A stretch of DNA of 64,000 nucleotides from Paenibacillus sedimenti (GTDB taxonomy: Bacteria; Bacillota; Bacilli; Paenibacillales; NBRC-103111). Positions within the stretch are counted from its first letter, which is position 1. Each line of letters starts with the position of its first letter. A program made the translations under genes and the position numbers. Of the stretch, positions 54,410-62,192 are shown piece after piece. The notes beneath the pieces are model-generated. The model was not told the DNA's origin and made no database searches. It worked only from the letters and a program-made list of their open reading frames with translations. The stretch covers positions 434,001 through 498,000 of the forward strand of contig NZ_JACVVD010000001.1 of the NCBI RefSeq assembly GCF_014534655.1. The letters run 5' to 3'.

Positions 54410-55612
54410 TCAAGCTCCCGTCTTCTGCAAATTTCGTTCTTCCAACTCGCGAGTGGACGTGGAGCGGGCGCGGGATCGTCCAAGGGATGCAGCGGCTATC
54501 CCCGCGGCGATGACGACTGCTGCCGCCCCGATCCAGCTAAGGGTCGTGAGTGACGCTTGCTCCACAACAATGCCGCCGATTCCTGCGCCTGCAGCCATGG
54601 CAAGCTGCAAAACAGAAGTATTTAGGCTAAGCATAATGCCGGATGCCTCCGGAGCAAGTGTTATTAGATTGTATTGCTGTGTAGGACCCGACGACCAAGC
54701 TGAGAATGACCATAACATAAGCAGCGGGAATACAAGAGCAGGGGATTGGGCAGCCAGCGATATCAGGATCAAAGCCGCTGCATGAAGCAGCATGCCGCCG
54801 ACCAGGGTACGCGGCACACCCCATTTGTCTGTGCTAAAACCTCCGACTTTCGAACCGATCAAACTGGCGACGCCGAAAGCGAACAAACCTGCGCTTACTA
54901 CTTTTTCGCTCATCCCCGTAACGGTGAGAAGGAAAGGTGAAATATAGGTGTAGACGATGGAATACCCGACGATCCAAAAGAAGGTCAATGTCAAGGCTAC
55001 GGCAATTCTCGGTTCCTTCAGCAGCGCCAGCTGTTTGCGAAGCGGCACCGGTTCCTCTCCGTCCGTACGCGGAATCGTGAACGCAATCACAAGGATGGCG
55101 AGCAAGCCAAGCAAGCCGATTCCTCCGAAAATCAACTTCCAATCATAGGCGGATGCGACCAACCTGCCAAGCGGCACGCCGATAATCAGGGAGGTGCTGA
55201 AGCCCATTACGAGGGTTGCGATAGCGCTGCCCTGTTTGCCTTCCGGGGCGAGCTTGGAAGCTACGGTTAACGCAGTAACGACAAACACCCCGGTGCTGAG
55301 AGCCAGTATAATCCGCGAGCCGATAAGAAATCCGAAGCCCGGCAATGCAACAGCGATTCCGTTGCCGATAACGAATATGGCAAGCGAGTAGAGCAGCAGC
55401 TTCCGACGCTCCAGTCGTGCCGTTGCGGCCATAAGAACAGGAGTCCCGAAGGCGTAGGCCAGCGAGAAGACGGTCATGAGCTGACCCGCTGCGGATACCG
55501 ACACCCCGATAGAACCCGCGACCTTATCCAAAATCCCTGCGATGATAAACTCAGATGTTCCTACCAAAAAACTGACGACGGCCAGCATATAAATTTTCCA
55601 TGTGTTCGCCAT
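54410..55612 (-). CDS. MFS transporter, DHA1/AraJ type drug or sugar efflux
   Basis: The 400-residue protein has 12 helices. It shows SFLVGTSEFIIAGILDKVAG in helix 1, the typical AraJ/YdhP start, and GVPLGRLVASAYDWKLIF at helix 5. Such proteins export arabinose-like sugars, chloramphenicol or other small molecules. ATG 55612 follows AGAGGTG. It lies directly downstream of an ArsR-type repressor gene with a palindrome in between, so it is probably an inducible exporter controlled by that repressor. Substrate is unknown. Confidence 0.88.
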   Translation of the reverse strand: MANTWKIYMLAVVSFLVGTSEFIIAGILDKVAGSIGVSVSAAGQLMTVFSLAYAFGTPVLMAATARLERRKLLLYSLAIFVIGNGIAVALPGFGFLIGSRIILALSTGVFVVTALTVASKLAPEGKQGSAIATLVMGFSTSLIIGVPLGRLVASAYDWKLIFGGIGLLGLLAILVIAFTIPRTDGEEPVPLRKQLALLKEPRIAVALTLTFFWIVGYSIVYTYISPFLLTVTGMSEKVVSAGLFAFGVASLIGSKVGGFSTDKWGVPRTLVGGMLLHAAALILISLAAQSPALVFPLLMLWSFSAWSSGPTQQYNLITLAPEASGIMLSLNTSVLQLAMAAGAGIGGIVVEQASLTTLSWIGAAAVVIAAGIAAASLGRSRARSTSTRELEERNLQKTGA

Positions 55613-55644
55613 ACTTATTGCACCTCTCTCCACTCTATTATTTT

Positions 55645-55668
55645 ATATTTCTAAATATATAGAAATAT
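55645..55668. promoter_or_regulatory. Palindromic operator between the arsR-type and MFS genes
   Basis: ATATTTCTA and TAGAAATAT form a perfect 9-base inverted repeat around a 6-base AT centre. It covers the expected promoter of the MFS gene (TTGTCA on the minus strand at 55674-55669). ArsR-type repressors bind such AT-rich 12-2-12-like palindromes, so this is the likely operator of the gene just upstream. Confidence 0.7.
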
Positions 55669-55679
55669 TGACAAAAAAA

Positions 55680-55961
55680 TCATTCCAGCAAATATGGTGC
55701 GTACTTTTGCGCCATTTCACGGTTTACGCTGTAGTAGATGTAAGTACCATCCTTGCGAAGATTCAGCAGACCGCAGTCCGTCAACTGCTTCAAGTGATGA
55801 GACAGGGTTGAGCCTGCGACGGATTCCAGTTTGCTTCCGATATCGGAGCAGCATAAATTTCTCTCCTCGGTAAGGAGCATGGCAATTTTGAGCCGAGTCG
55901 GTTCTCCGAGAGCTTTGTATACTTTAACAGCTTGGCGTACATCTGCGTTATCTTCTACCAT
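55680..55961 (-). CDS. ArsR-family transcriptional repressor
   Basis: This 93-residue winged-helix protein has the ArsR pattern ALGEPTRLKIAMLLTEERNL, the recognition helix AGSTLSHHLKQLTDCGLL and the beta wing RKDGTYIYYSVN. It carries CC in NLCCSDIG, near the position of the ELCVCDL metal motif of ArsR/SmtB sensors, but with only part of the usual ligand set, so metal or oxidant sensing is possible and unproven. AGGGTGAGG precedes the ATG. It is followed by the MFS gene on the same strand. Confidence 0.9.
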   Translation of the reverse strand: MVEDNADVRQAVKVYKALGEPTRLKIAMLLTEERNLCCSDIGSKLESVAGSTLSHHLKQLTDCGLLNLRKDGTYIYYSVNREMAQKYAPYLLE

Positions 55962-56139
55962 CGTGACCTCACCCTTGCTGGAGTCGTTATTTCTATAACC
56001 GTCGAAATAAAGATACCATAGGTTTCCACGAAAGTAAACAGGAGAGCAGCCTAAAAGTTTTTTGATTTAGACTGCTCCTTGAGCTTGTAAGGAAAAGGAA
56101 ATTATGCGAAGCACATTTCTGTGGATAACTGGGGGATTT

Positions 56140-57405
56140 TTAAAGCTGAATGAAATCGCCGCGGTATTGTTCGAAATCGGTCACTCGGCACTCCATTTTG
56201 AGCCGTGTACCGCTCTCTTCATAGCTCGTTGTTTGCACATGAGCATGTTCATTAAAATAAGCCACCAGTCGGCCTTGGTCGTAAGGGATCACGATTTCGC
56301 ATTGCATGTAATTTAGAAAAATGCGATCGCTGATCAGTCGGGTAAGCTCTTCCATACCGCTTTGATGTTTGGCGGACAGGTATACGCAGTCGCCTTGGAC
56401 CTGCGGATATTCATGCTCTGTCAGATCCGATTTGTTGTAAGCGAAAATCGTCGGGATTTGATCCGCGCCCAGTTCTTTCAAAGTTTCTACTGTAACAGCT
56501 ATGTGCTGCTCGTATTCCGGATTGGAACTATCAACGACGTGAATCAAAAGGTCGGCTTCGGTAACTTCCTCCAGAGTAGAACGGAACGCTTTAACCAAAT
56601 GATGGGGAAGCTGACTTATGAATCCCACCGTGTCCGTCAACAAGAATGACTTGCGATCAGGCAGGTGGATGCTGCGAACCGACGTCTCCAGGGTAGCGAA
56701 TAACATGTCTTTGGCCAGCACTTGCTTAACTGCCCGCGGATTGAAAGAATCTATCATGGCGTTCATCAAGCTTGATTTGCCTGCATTGGTATAGCCGACC
56801 AGACAAACTACGGGAACTTCATTCTTGCGGCGCTGCTTTCGCTGGGTTTGGCGCTGGGCTACGAGTTTCTCGAGCTCCGTTTGCAGGGCCGTGATACGTT
56901 CCTCAATTTTCCTCCGGTCGAGTTCAAGCTTGGTTTCACCCGCGCCTCTATTTTTCAAACCGGACCCGCCGCCTTGCCGGCCTAACGATTCCCGAAGACC
57001 TACCAGTCGGGGGAGCATATACTGCAGCTGGGCAACCTCCACTTGCAGCTGCGCTTCCTTCGTTTGAGCCCGATCCGCGAAAATATCCAGAATCAAGATC
57101 GTCCTGTCAATCACCTTGCGATCGAGGGCTGCCTCCAAGTTTCGAATTTGGGAAGGAGACAGTTCATCATTGCAAATCACGACGGAAGCGTCCTTCTCTT
57201 CAATAAGCGCCGATAACTCTTGAATTTTACCGGTTCCGAGGTAGTGGGAGGCGTTGATGCGACTTACTTTCTGGGTAAGCTCACCGACTACCTCGATCTC
57301 GCACGCAGCAGCCAGGTTGCCGAGTTCTTCCATCGAGTATGAAAAGTCCGGGCGGTTCAAAAGATTGACCCCGACGATAATTGCTTGCTGTTTCAGTTGT
57401 TCCAT
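56140..57405 (-). CDS. hflX: Ribosome-associated GTPase HflX
   Basis: The 421-residue protein has the HflX N-domain (about 1-195, ASHYLGTGKIQELSALI, GLRESLGRQGGGSGLKNRGA). The GTPase core has P-loop VGYTNAGKSSLMN (about 205-217), LTDTVGFISQLPHHLVKAFR and the NKSD motif (YNKSDL). HflX splits stalled 70S ribosomes; variants called HflXr give macrolide/lincosamide tolerance in Firmicutes, and which type this is cannot be decided here. The ATG follows GAGAGGATGG by 7 bases. A leader with an intrinsic terminator and a short ORF lies immediately upstream and probably controls expression. An imperfect hairpin at 56041-56080 after the gene may be its terminator. Confidence 0.92.
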   Translation of the reverse strand: MEQLKQQAIIVGVNLLNRPDFSYSMEELGNLAAACEIEVVGELTQKVSRINASHYLGTGKIQELSALIEEKDASVVICNDELSPSQIRNLEAALDRKVIDRTILILDIFADRAQTKEAQLQVEVAQLQYMLPRLVGLRESLGRQGGGSGLKNRGAGETKLELDRRKIEERITALQTELEKLVAQRQTQRKQRRKNEVPVVCLVGYTNAGKSSLMNAMIDSFNPRAVKQVLAKDMLFATLETSVRSIHLPDRKSFLLTDTVGFISQLPHHLVKAFRSTLEEVTEADLLIHVVDSSNPEYEQHIAVTVETLKELGADQIPTIFAYNKSDLTEHEYPQVQGDCVYLSAKHQSGMEELTRLISDRIFLNYMQCEIVIPYDQGRLVAYFNEHAHVQTTSYEESGTRLKMECRVTDFEQYRGDFIQL

Positions 57406-57434
57406 AGTGGTACCATCCTCTCAAGTTTTAAAGT

Positions 57435-57464
57435 AAAAAACACAGACAGACTGCCTGTGTTTTC
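57435..57464 (-). terminator. Attenuator terminator in the hflX leader
   Basis: On the minus strand AAAACACAGGCA and TGTCTGTGTTTT form a 12-base stem with loop GTC, extended by two more T (TTTTTT). It lies about 30 bases before the hflX start codon and so would stop transcription before the gene unless prevented. It could also act on the plus strand. Confidence 0.8.
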
Positions 57465-57483
57465 GGTAAGGAGGACGCATGAC

Positions 57484-57582
57484 ATGGCTTTTCAAAGGGA
57501 AATATACCGCAATGAAAATACGCCTAAATCTAAAGGTATGTGCGAAGCAGGCAAAGCGATACAGCCCCGACGCATGTTCTGA
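57484..57582 (+). CDS. Possible 32-codon small ORF with strong ribosome binding site
   Basis: AAGGAGG (57468-57474) lies 9 bases before ATG 57484, which opens a 32-residue frame (MAFQREIYRNENTPKSKG...). It is antisense to the hflX leader and has no visible promoter on the plus strand. I do not recognise it; the ribosome site may be chance. Confidence 0.25.
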   Translation: MAFQREIYRNENTPKSKGMCEAGKAIQPRRMF

Positions 57583-57587
57583 TCATA

Positions 57588-57711
57588 GGGTTACCTTTAA
57601 AAATGGACAGACCTATCCTGAGTCCTCTGTACACACACAGAGTCTTTGGCGCAATCTAATTAGCCGCGCAAAGATCTAACTCGGATAAAATCAATCACAG
57701 GTAACCCCTCC
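57588..57711 (-). ncRNA. Structured leader RNA of hflX (predicted attenuator)
   Basis: Nested pairings are visible: outer AGGTAACCC/GGGTTACCT, second TATCCTGAGT/ACTCGGATA, and two inner hairpins, CTCTGT/ACAGAG and CTTTG-GCGC/GCGC-AAAG (plus-strand spelling). On the minus strand the outer stem includes part of the ribosome site of the leader ORF. The segment AGACTCTGTGT (57645-57635, minus) can instead pair with ACACAGGCAGTCT, the 5' arm of the terminator, with a two-base bulge. This is the standard logic of translation-sensing attenuation. Confidence 0.7.
57660..57698 (-). CDS. hflX leader peptide (12 codons)
   Basis: GTG 57698 opens a 12-codon ORF encoding M-I-D-F-I-R-V-R-S-L-R-G and ending in TAA, with GGAGGGG six bases upstream. 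Arg-Val-Arg at positions 6-8 is an Arg-X-Arg motif, the type at which macrolide-bound ribosomes stall. ErmD-type leaders have Arg-Leu-Arg at the same positions (known family fact). Stalling here would cover the 57660-57687 strands of the leader fold and free the antiterminator segment. Too short for homology search, so confidence rests on architecture. Confidence 0.65.
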   Translation of the reverse strand: MIDFIRVRSLRG

Positions 57712-57794
57712 GTTCTCTAAAGTAAGCTTATATTAACACAAGCGTAAGTGCTTTTTCACGGGCAAGAAAAGATATAATTGTTTTTTATTCATAT

Positions 57795-57808
57795 TGAAAA
57801 CGATTTCA
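57795..57808. promoter_or_regulatory. Consensus cre site (CcpA)
   Basis: TGAAAACGATTTCA matches TGWAANCGNTNWCA at all 14 positions. It lies about 60 bases upstream of the -35 of the RpiR-type gene and about 85 bases beyond the hflX leader, so its target is most likely the rightward sugar operon, through an activation geometry or an additional upstream promoter. Confidence 0.75.
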
Positions 57809-57854
57809 ACACAGTACTTGTTATACCGATATCAATCATTGTGCAAAGAAACAA

Positions 57855-57899
57855 TATTTCAAAAATATATTTACAATGTGAAATAAAATTCTATATAAT
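57855..57899 (+). promoter_or_regulatory. Promoter and inverted repeat before the RpiR-type regulator
   Basis: TTACAA (57871-57876) and TATAAT (57894-57899) are separated by 17 bases. TATTTCA (57855-57861) and TGAAATA (57879-57885) form an inverted repeat around the -35, and GAAATAAAATTC lies in the spacer. Both are candidates for an autoregulatory operator of the RpiR-type protein. Confidence 0.6.
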
Positions 57900-57944
57900 A
57901 AGTTTAAGAAGGAACAAATTACAAAATCATAGAGGATGATTCTT

Positions 57945-58802
57945 ATGCTAAAGGGTGGCTTAGTGAGCATAGAAGCGGCCATGGGCAGTTTAAAGCCGAT
58001 GGAGCGCAAAGTTGCGCAGTACATTTTAGAACATCCGGAAGAAGTAGTCAGCCTTTCGGTGCAGAAGCTGGCGGAGTACGCCGACGTGAGCGAAGCGACG
58101 ATCGTACGGCTTTCACGGTCCCTGCACTGTAAGGGCTTTCAGGAGTTAAAGCTGCGAATCGCCGGCGATTTATCGCAATCGTCGCTGCCTGCTGAGTCGT
58201 ATCAGGAGATCCGGACTGACGGCTCGATTGGGGAGCTCATCAAGTCGGTGTCCCATAATAATATAGTTTCCATCCAAGATACATTAACGGTGCTCTCACC
58301 GGAAAGTGTGGAGAAGGCGATAACTGCGTTGAGCGGCGCAAGAAAAATCGGCCTGTTCGGCGTCGGGGCATCGGCGGTCATCGCGGAAGATTTCAAGCAA
58401 AAGCTGTCCCGTATCAACCGCTGGTGTGAAATCGGTACCGGGTTCGATGCGCAAGCCACGATTGCCGCCAATCTGCTTCCCGGCGACGCTGTCTTTGGCA
58501 TTTCCTATGCGGGCCAGACGGAAGATATGATCCGTACGCTTGAGATTGCCAAGCAAAACGGCGCTTCCGTCATCACATTAACCCGATTCGGATCAAATCC
58601 GGTGGCGGATCTTGCGGATATCCAGCTATTTATCAGCACTCTGGAGAAAAGCATTCGCAGCGGAGCGATGGCTTCCCGGATCGCTCAGTTGAACGTGATC
58701 GATATTCTGTATGTTGGGGTCGCCGGTCGTCATTACGAAGAAAGCGTCCAATCTCTGGAGAAGACGCGACAGGCGGTTAAGGCGGGGAAGCGCAATGGAT
58801 AA
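57945..58802 (+). CDS. RpiR/MurR-family transcriptional regulator
   Basis: The 285-residue protein has an N-terminal RpiR helix-turn-helix (about 1-77, LAEYADVSEATIVRLSRSLH) and a SIS sugar-phosphate isomerase-like domain (about 120-250, KIGLFGVGASAVIAEDFKQK; GISYAGQTEDMIRTLEIAKQ). SIS domains of this family bind phosphosugars such as N-acetylmuramate 6-phosphate or glucosamine 6-phosphate. ATG 57945 follows AGAGGA. Its end overlaps the next gene by 8 bases, so the regulator is in the operon it presumably controls. Confidence 0.9.
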   Translation: MLKGGLVSIEAAMGSLKPMERKVAQYILEHPEEVVSLSVQKLAEYADVSEATIVRLSRSLHCKGFQELKLRIAGDLSQSSLPAESYQEIRTDGSIGELIKSVSHNNIVSIQDTLTVLSPESVEKAITALSGARKIGLFGVGASAVIAEDFKQKLSRINRWCEIGTGFDAQATIAANLLPGDAVFGISYAGQTEDMIRTLEIAKQNGASVITLTRFGSNPVADLADIQLFISTLEKSIRSGAMASRIAQLNVIDILYVGVAGRHYEESVQSLEKTRQAVKAGKRNG

Positions 58803-59823
58803 AGCGGATCGCTTGGTAGAGGGTTGGGTACGTGACGGAGTCCTGCCGGGCGCCGTTCTCGAAGTTACCTTATTGAACAGGTTCCGATTCAGCAAATCAT
58901 ACGGATCGTATTCAGACGGTACTAAGGAATATCCTGTCCGGCTAGACACACTGTTCGACATCGCATCGCTTACGAAAGTAACGGCCACGCTTCCGGCCAT
59001 TCTCGAGCTGGCGGCGGAGGGGACGTTGTCGCTGGACAGATCCCTGAAGGACTACTTGCCGGCGTTCCGCCACCCGCAAGTAACGCTGCGCCATCTGCTC
59101 ATGCATGCCTCCGGATTGCCGGCTGGCTTATCGTTTGTGCCGCGAAAGGATCAGCGTCCCGGGCTGGTCGATGAGATAATGGCGCAGGATCTGTCTTATC
59201 AGACAGGTGCGGATATGAAGTATAGCGATCTTGGCATGATCCTCCTCGGAATCCTTATTGAACGAGTAACCGGCGAGCCGCTTGATCTTTTCGTCAAGCA
59301 GGAAGTTTTCGATCCGCTAGGTATGCGCAGTACGATGTTCAACCCCGGTCCGGAGCTGCTAGATCGCATTGCCGCTACGGAACTGGTGGACGGAGCTTTC
59401 GTCGTCGGCAAAGTTCACGACGAGAAGAGCTTCCATCTGGGCGGCGTATCCGGCAGCGCCGGGTTGTTCGCGACGGCGGACGACCTGGCACGCTATGCGG
59501 CCTGGTGGTTGCAGCCGGAGAGCCGGGACATTGTGCCGCCCTCGCTGATGCGGGATGCCACAGCGTATCCGGTCCGCGGCCGGGGACTCGGCTGGGAAGT
59601 GTATCACGACCCGTCGAACGTGCCAAGTTGCGGGGAAAGCTGGCCGAATGGCAGCTTCGGCCATACGGGTTTTACCGGCACGAGCCTGTGGATTGAGCCG
59701 GTACGGGGTCTCAGCGTTGTGTTTCTCACCAATGCGGTTCATTTCGGACGCAATAACCGGATCCGGGAGCTCCGGCCGGTTTTGCACGAAGCGGTTTTGT
59801 CCTCATGTTCATCATGGGGTTAA
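58795..59823 (+). CDS. Serine hydrolase of the class C beta-lactamase/esterase family
   Basis: The 342-residue protein has the SxxK motif SLTK (Ser about 57), a YSD variant of the YxN motif (about 142) and HTG (about 290), the three catalytic elements of class C-like serine hydrolases. There is no signal peptide, so it acts in the cytosol, unlike resistance beta-lactamases. In Bacillus the MurNAc-use locus also carries a beta-lactamase-like gene beside murR, so a role in processing imported peptidoglycan fragments is plausible. ATG 58795 overlaps the regulator gene; the longer frame from 58711 has no support. Confidence 0.85.
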   Translation: MDKADRLVEGWVRDGVLPGAVLEVTLLNRFRFSKSYGSYSDGTKEYPVRLDTLFDIASLTKVTATLPAILELAAEGTLSLDRSLKDYLPAFRHPQVTLRHLLMHASGLPAGLSFVPRKDQRPGLVDEIMAQDLSYQTGADMKYSDLGMILLGILIERVTGEPLDLFVKQEVFDPLGMRSTMFNPGPELLDRIAATELVDGAFVVGKVHDEKSFHLGGVSGSAGLFATADDLARYAAWWLQPESRDIVPPSLMRDATAYPVRGRGLGWEVYHDPSNVPSCGESWPNGSFGHTGFTGTSLWIEPVRGLSVVFLTNAVHFGRNNRIRELRPVLHEAVLSSCSSWG

Positions 59824-59858
59824 ACATATAAGCGTAAAATAAAGGGAGGCTTTTCTCA

Positions 59859-61172
59859 ATGAAACGTGTATTCAGTGGGGCATTGGTAACTATGGTCGCT
59901 GCATCTTCCATGCTGGTCGCTTGCAGCGGCAACACCGCAACTCCTAGCGCAACTCCTGGTGGAGCAAGTACGGCGCCGACAGCAGCGCCGACGGCAGCTC
60001 TACAGCAAAAAGTAAAGCTGACGATTGGCAGCTGGCGTACGGAAGATACGGAAGCTTACGCTAAAATCATTGCCGAATTCAAGAAGAGCAATCCGAACAT
60101 CGATATTGATTTCAAGCCGACCAAAAATACGGAATATAATACGGCCTTGAACACGGCGCTGCAAAGCGGCAACGGCCCTGATATCATTCATCTTCGCCCT
60201 TACGCCGCCGGCGCTGCTTTGGCCGATGCCGGCTACCTGGAGCCGCTCAGCAGCGTGAAGGGAATGGATGTGTTCGCCAAAGATACGCTGCTGGCCGCTA
60301 CCGGCAAGGACGGCAAAGTATACGGCGTACCGACGGTATTCAGCTCGACGCAATTATTTTATAACAAGAAAATCTTCCAAAAATACAATCTTCAGGAGCC
60401 CAAAACGTGGGATGAACTGCTGAAAACGGCCGATACGCTGAAGAAAAATAAAGTAACCCCGTTTGCTTTTGGCTCCAAGGAAGGTTGGATTCTATCCCTG
60501 ACTCAAGGTACACTTGCCCCTTCCGTCTACGGTACGGATTTCATCAAAAAAATCCTCGCAGGCGATGCTAATTTTAAAAGTCCCGAATTCGTGAGCTCCA
60601 TCAAAATGCTGAAAGATTTGACGCCGTATTTCGCGGATAATTACGTAGGCATCGGCATGGATGACATGAGAAACATGTTCGTTACCGAGCAGGCCGCAAT
60701 GATGGTCATGGGTGATTGGGAGTACGCGGTCATGAAGAAAACGAATCCGGATCTGCAAATGGATGTATTCCCCGTTCCTCCGATGAAAGCGGATGGTAAG
60801 GCAACGGTGACGACTTGGGTAGACGGCTCGTTTGCTGTGAATGCCAAATCTGCTCATAAAGCAGAAGCTCTTAAATTTATGGAGTTCTTGACCACGAAGG
60901 AATTCGGCGCGCTTGCCGTTAATGAGCTGCAAAAACCAAGCACCATCCCAGGAGTGGCGGCGAAAGATCCGCTGGTGGCCAAAATCGCCAAGAATGCCGA
61001 CACGATCTCAACACCTTACGCAGCAGTCGTTTATTTCAACGCGGGCAACCCGACAACAAAAGCTACACTGGAAAACTCGATTCAAGGCATGTATTTGAAC
61101 AAATTGACACCGGAGCAGGTTACTGAAGAAGTGCAGAAGAGCGCCGATACATGGTTTAAGCCTAAGAAGTAA
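59859..61172 (+). CDS. Sugar ABC transporter solute-binding lipoprotein (family 1)
   Basis: The 437-residue protein has a signal peptide with lipobox MLVAC (Cys about 22), a Thr/Ala/Pro linker and a family-1 binding fold (KLTIGSWRTEDTEAYAKIIAE; GNGPDIIHLRPYAAGAALAD; TFYNKK-type segment LFYNKKIFQKYN). AAAGGGAGG precedes ATG 59859. It follows the serine hydrolase by 35 bases in the RpiR operon. The ligand is unknown; the regulator suggests an amino sugar or muropeptide sugar. Confidence 0.92.
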   Translation: MKRVFSGALVTMVAASSMLVACSGNTATPSATPGGASTAPTAAPTAALQQKVKLTIGSWRTEDTEAYAKIIAEFKKSNPNIDIDFKPTKNTEYNTALNTALQSGNGPDIIHLRPYAAGAALADAGYLEPLSSVKGMDVFAKDTLLAATGKDGKVYGVPTVFSSTQLFYNKKIFQKYNLQEPKTWDELLKTADTLKKNKVTPFAFGSKEGWILSLTQGTLAPSVYGTDFIKKILAGDANFKSPEFVSSIKMLKDLTPYFADNYVGIGMDDMRNMFVTEQAAMMVMGDWEYAVMKKTNPDLQMDVFPVPPMKADGKATVTTWVDGSFAVNAKSAHKAEALKFMEFLTTKEFGALAVNELQKPSTIPGVAAKDPLVAKIAKNADTISTPYAAVVYFNAGNPTTKATLENSIQGMYLNKLTPEQVTEEVQKSADTWFKPKK

Positions 61173-61213
61173 GCAGTAGATGATCTGAATATGTTTAAAA
61201 TGAGGTGTGGGGC

Positions 61214-62140
61214 ATGAATAACTTGGCCAAATCGTCCGGGTGGAAAAAGGGAGCGGTTCATCTGTTCCCGGTTCCTGCCCTCGCCGTTTACATCCTGTTC
61301 GTGATATATCCGATCGTGGCGGCGTTCGGCTACAGTTTTTATGATTGGAAAGGTCTTGTCCGAGGGGACTTTATCGGGCTAGGCAACTTTGTGAGCCTGT
61401 TTACGAAGGAACCGTTCAACCATTTGTTTTGGAATGCTTTTGGCCATAATGTTTACTATTTCTTTATTGAAATGGCCGTGCAGAACGTGCTAGCGTTCGT
61501 GCTCGCCTACCTTGTGTACAGCAAACTAAAGGGCTCGGGCTTTCTGAAAATGGCTTACTTTTTGCCACGGCTGCTTTCTGTCATCGTCGTAGGCTTTTTG
61601 TGGAAGCTTATGCTGAATCCGAACAATGGCGTGGTCAATGTGCTGCTCAAAAAGATCGGCCTTGTTTCGTGGGCTAAGCCTTGGCTCGGAGACCCGGCTA
61701 CGGCGTTGACCTCAATTACGCTCGTCAACAGCTGGTTCGGCATCGGCTTCTCCATGCTGATTTTCCTCGCCGGTCTTCAATCGATTTCAACGGAAATCAT
61801 TGAAGCGGCGCGGCTGGACGGAGTAAAAGGCTTGCGGCTGATTCGTTCCATCATCCTGCCGATGATGAGCCAGTCACTGATCATCGTCACGGTGTTTACG
61901 TTTATCCACGCTTTCGAGGCGTTTGAGCTTATCTATGCGATGGAAGGTTCGCAGGGAGAACCGTTCAATTCCACCGACACGCTGGCCGTTTTCTTCTATC
62001 GCATTGCATTCGGCGGCTCGTCGGGCGGCGATTCGGTCGCATTAGGGCTCGGATCGGCTCTCGCCGTCGTCCTGTTTTTCATCATCGCAACGATATCCGC
62101 TTTGTTCTTGTATTTCACCAGGAACCAATCGGCGGACTAA
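61214..62140 (+). CDS. Sugar ABC transporter permease, MalF/UgpA type
   Basis: A 308-residue six-helix permease with the EAA loop IEAARLDGVKGLRLIRSIIL. ATG 61214 follows GAGGTG; the frame reaches back to GTG 61205, which overlaps that site. It is preceded by the binding protein and followed 52 bases later by its partner permease. Confidence 0.92.
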   Translation: MNNLAKSSGWKKGAVHLFPVPALAVYILFVIYPIVAAFGYSFYDWKGLVRGDFIGLGNFVSLFTKEPFNHLFWNAFGHNVYYFFIEMAVQNVLAFVLAYLVYSKLKGSGFLKMAYFLPRLLSVIVVGFLWKLMLNPNNGVVNVLLKKIGLVSWAKPWLGDPATALTSITLVNSWFGIGFSMLIFLAGLQSISTEIIEAARLDGVKGLRLIRSIILPMMSQSLIIVTVFTFIHAFEAFELIYAMEGSQGEPFNSTDTLAVFFYRIAFGGSSGGDSVALGLGSALAVVLFFIIATISALFLYFTRNQSAD

Positions 62141-62192
62141 TAAGGAGAGACTTTGCTCTCCGACCAAAGATCCCTATAAATGGTGGTAGACG

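Noticed and set aside
57484..57679. Overlapping 66- and 65-codon plus-strand frames in the hflX leader
   Set aside because: Only the 32-codon frame at 57484 has proper ribosome-site spacing. The others ignore it, and the region is better explained as a minus-strand leader RNA.
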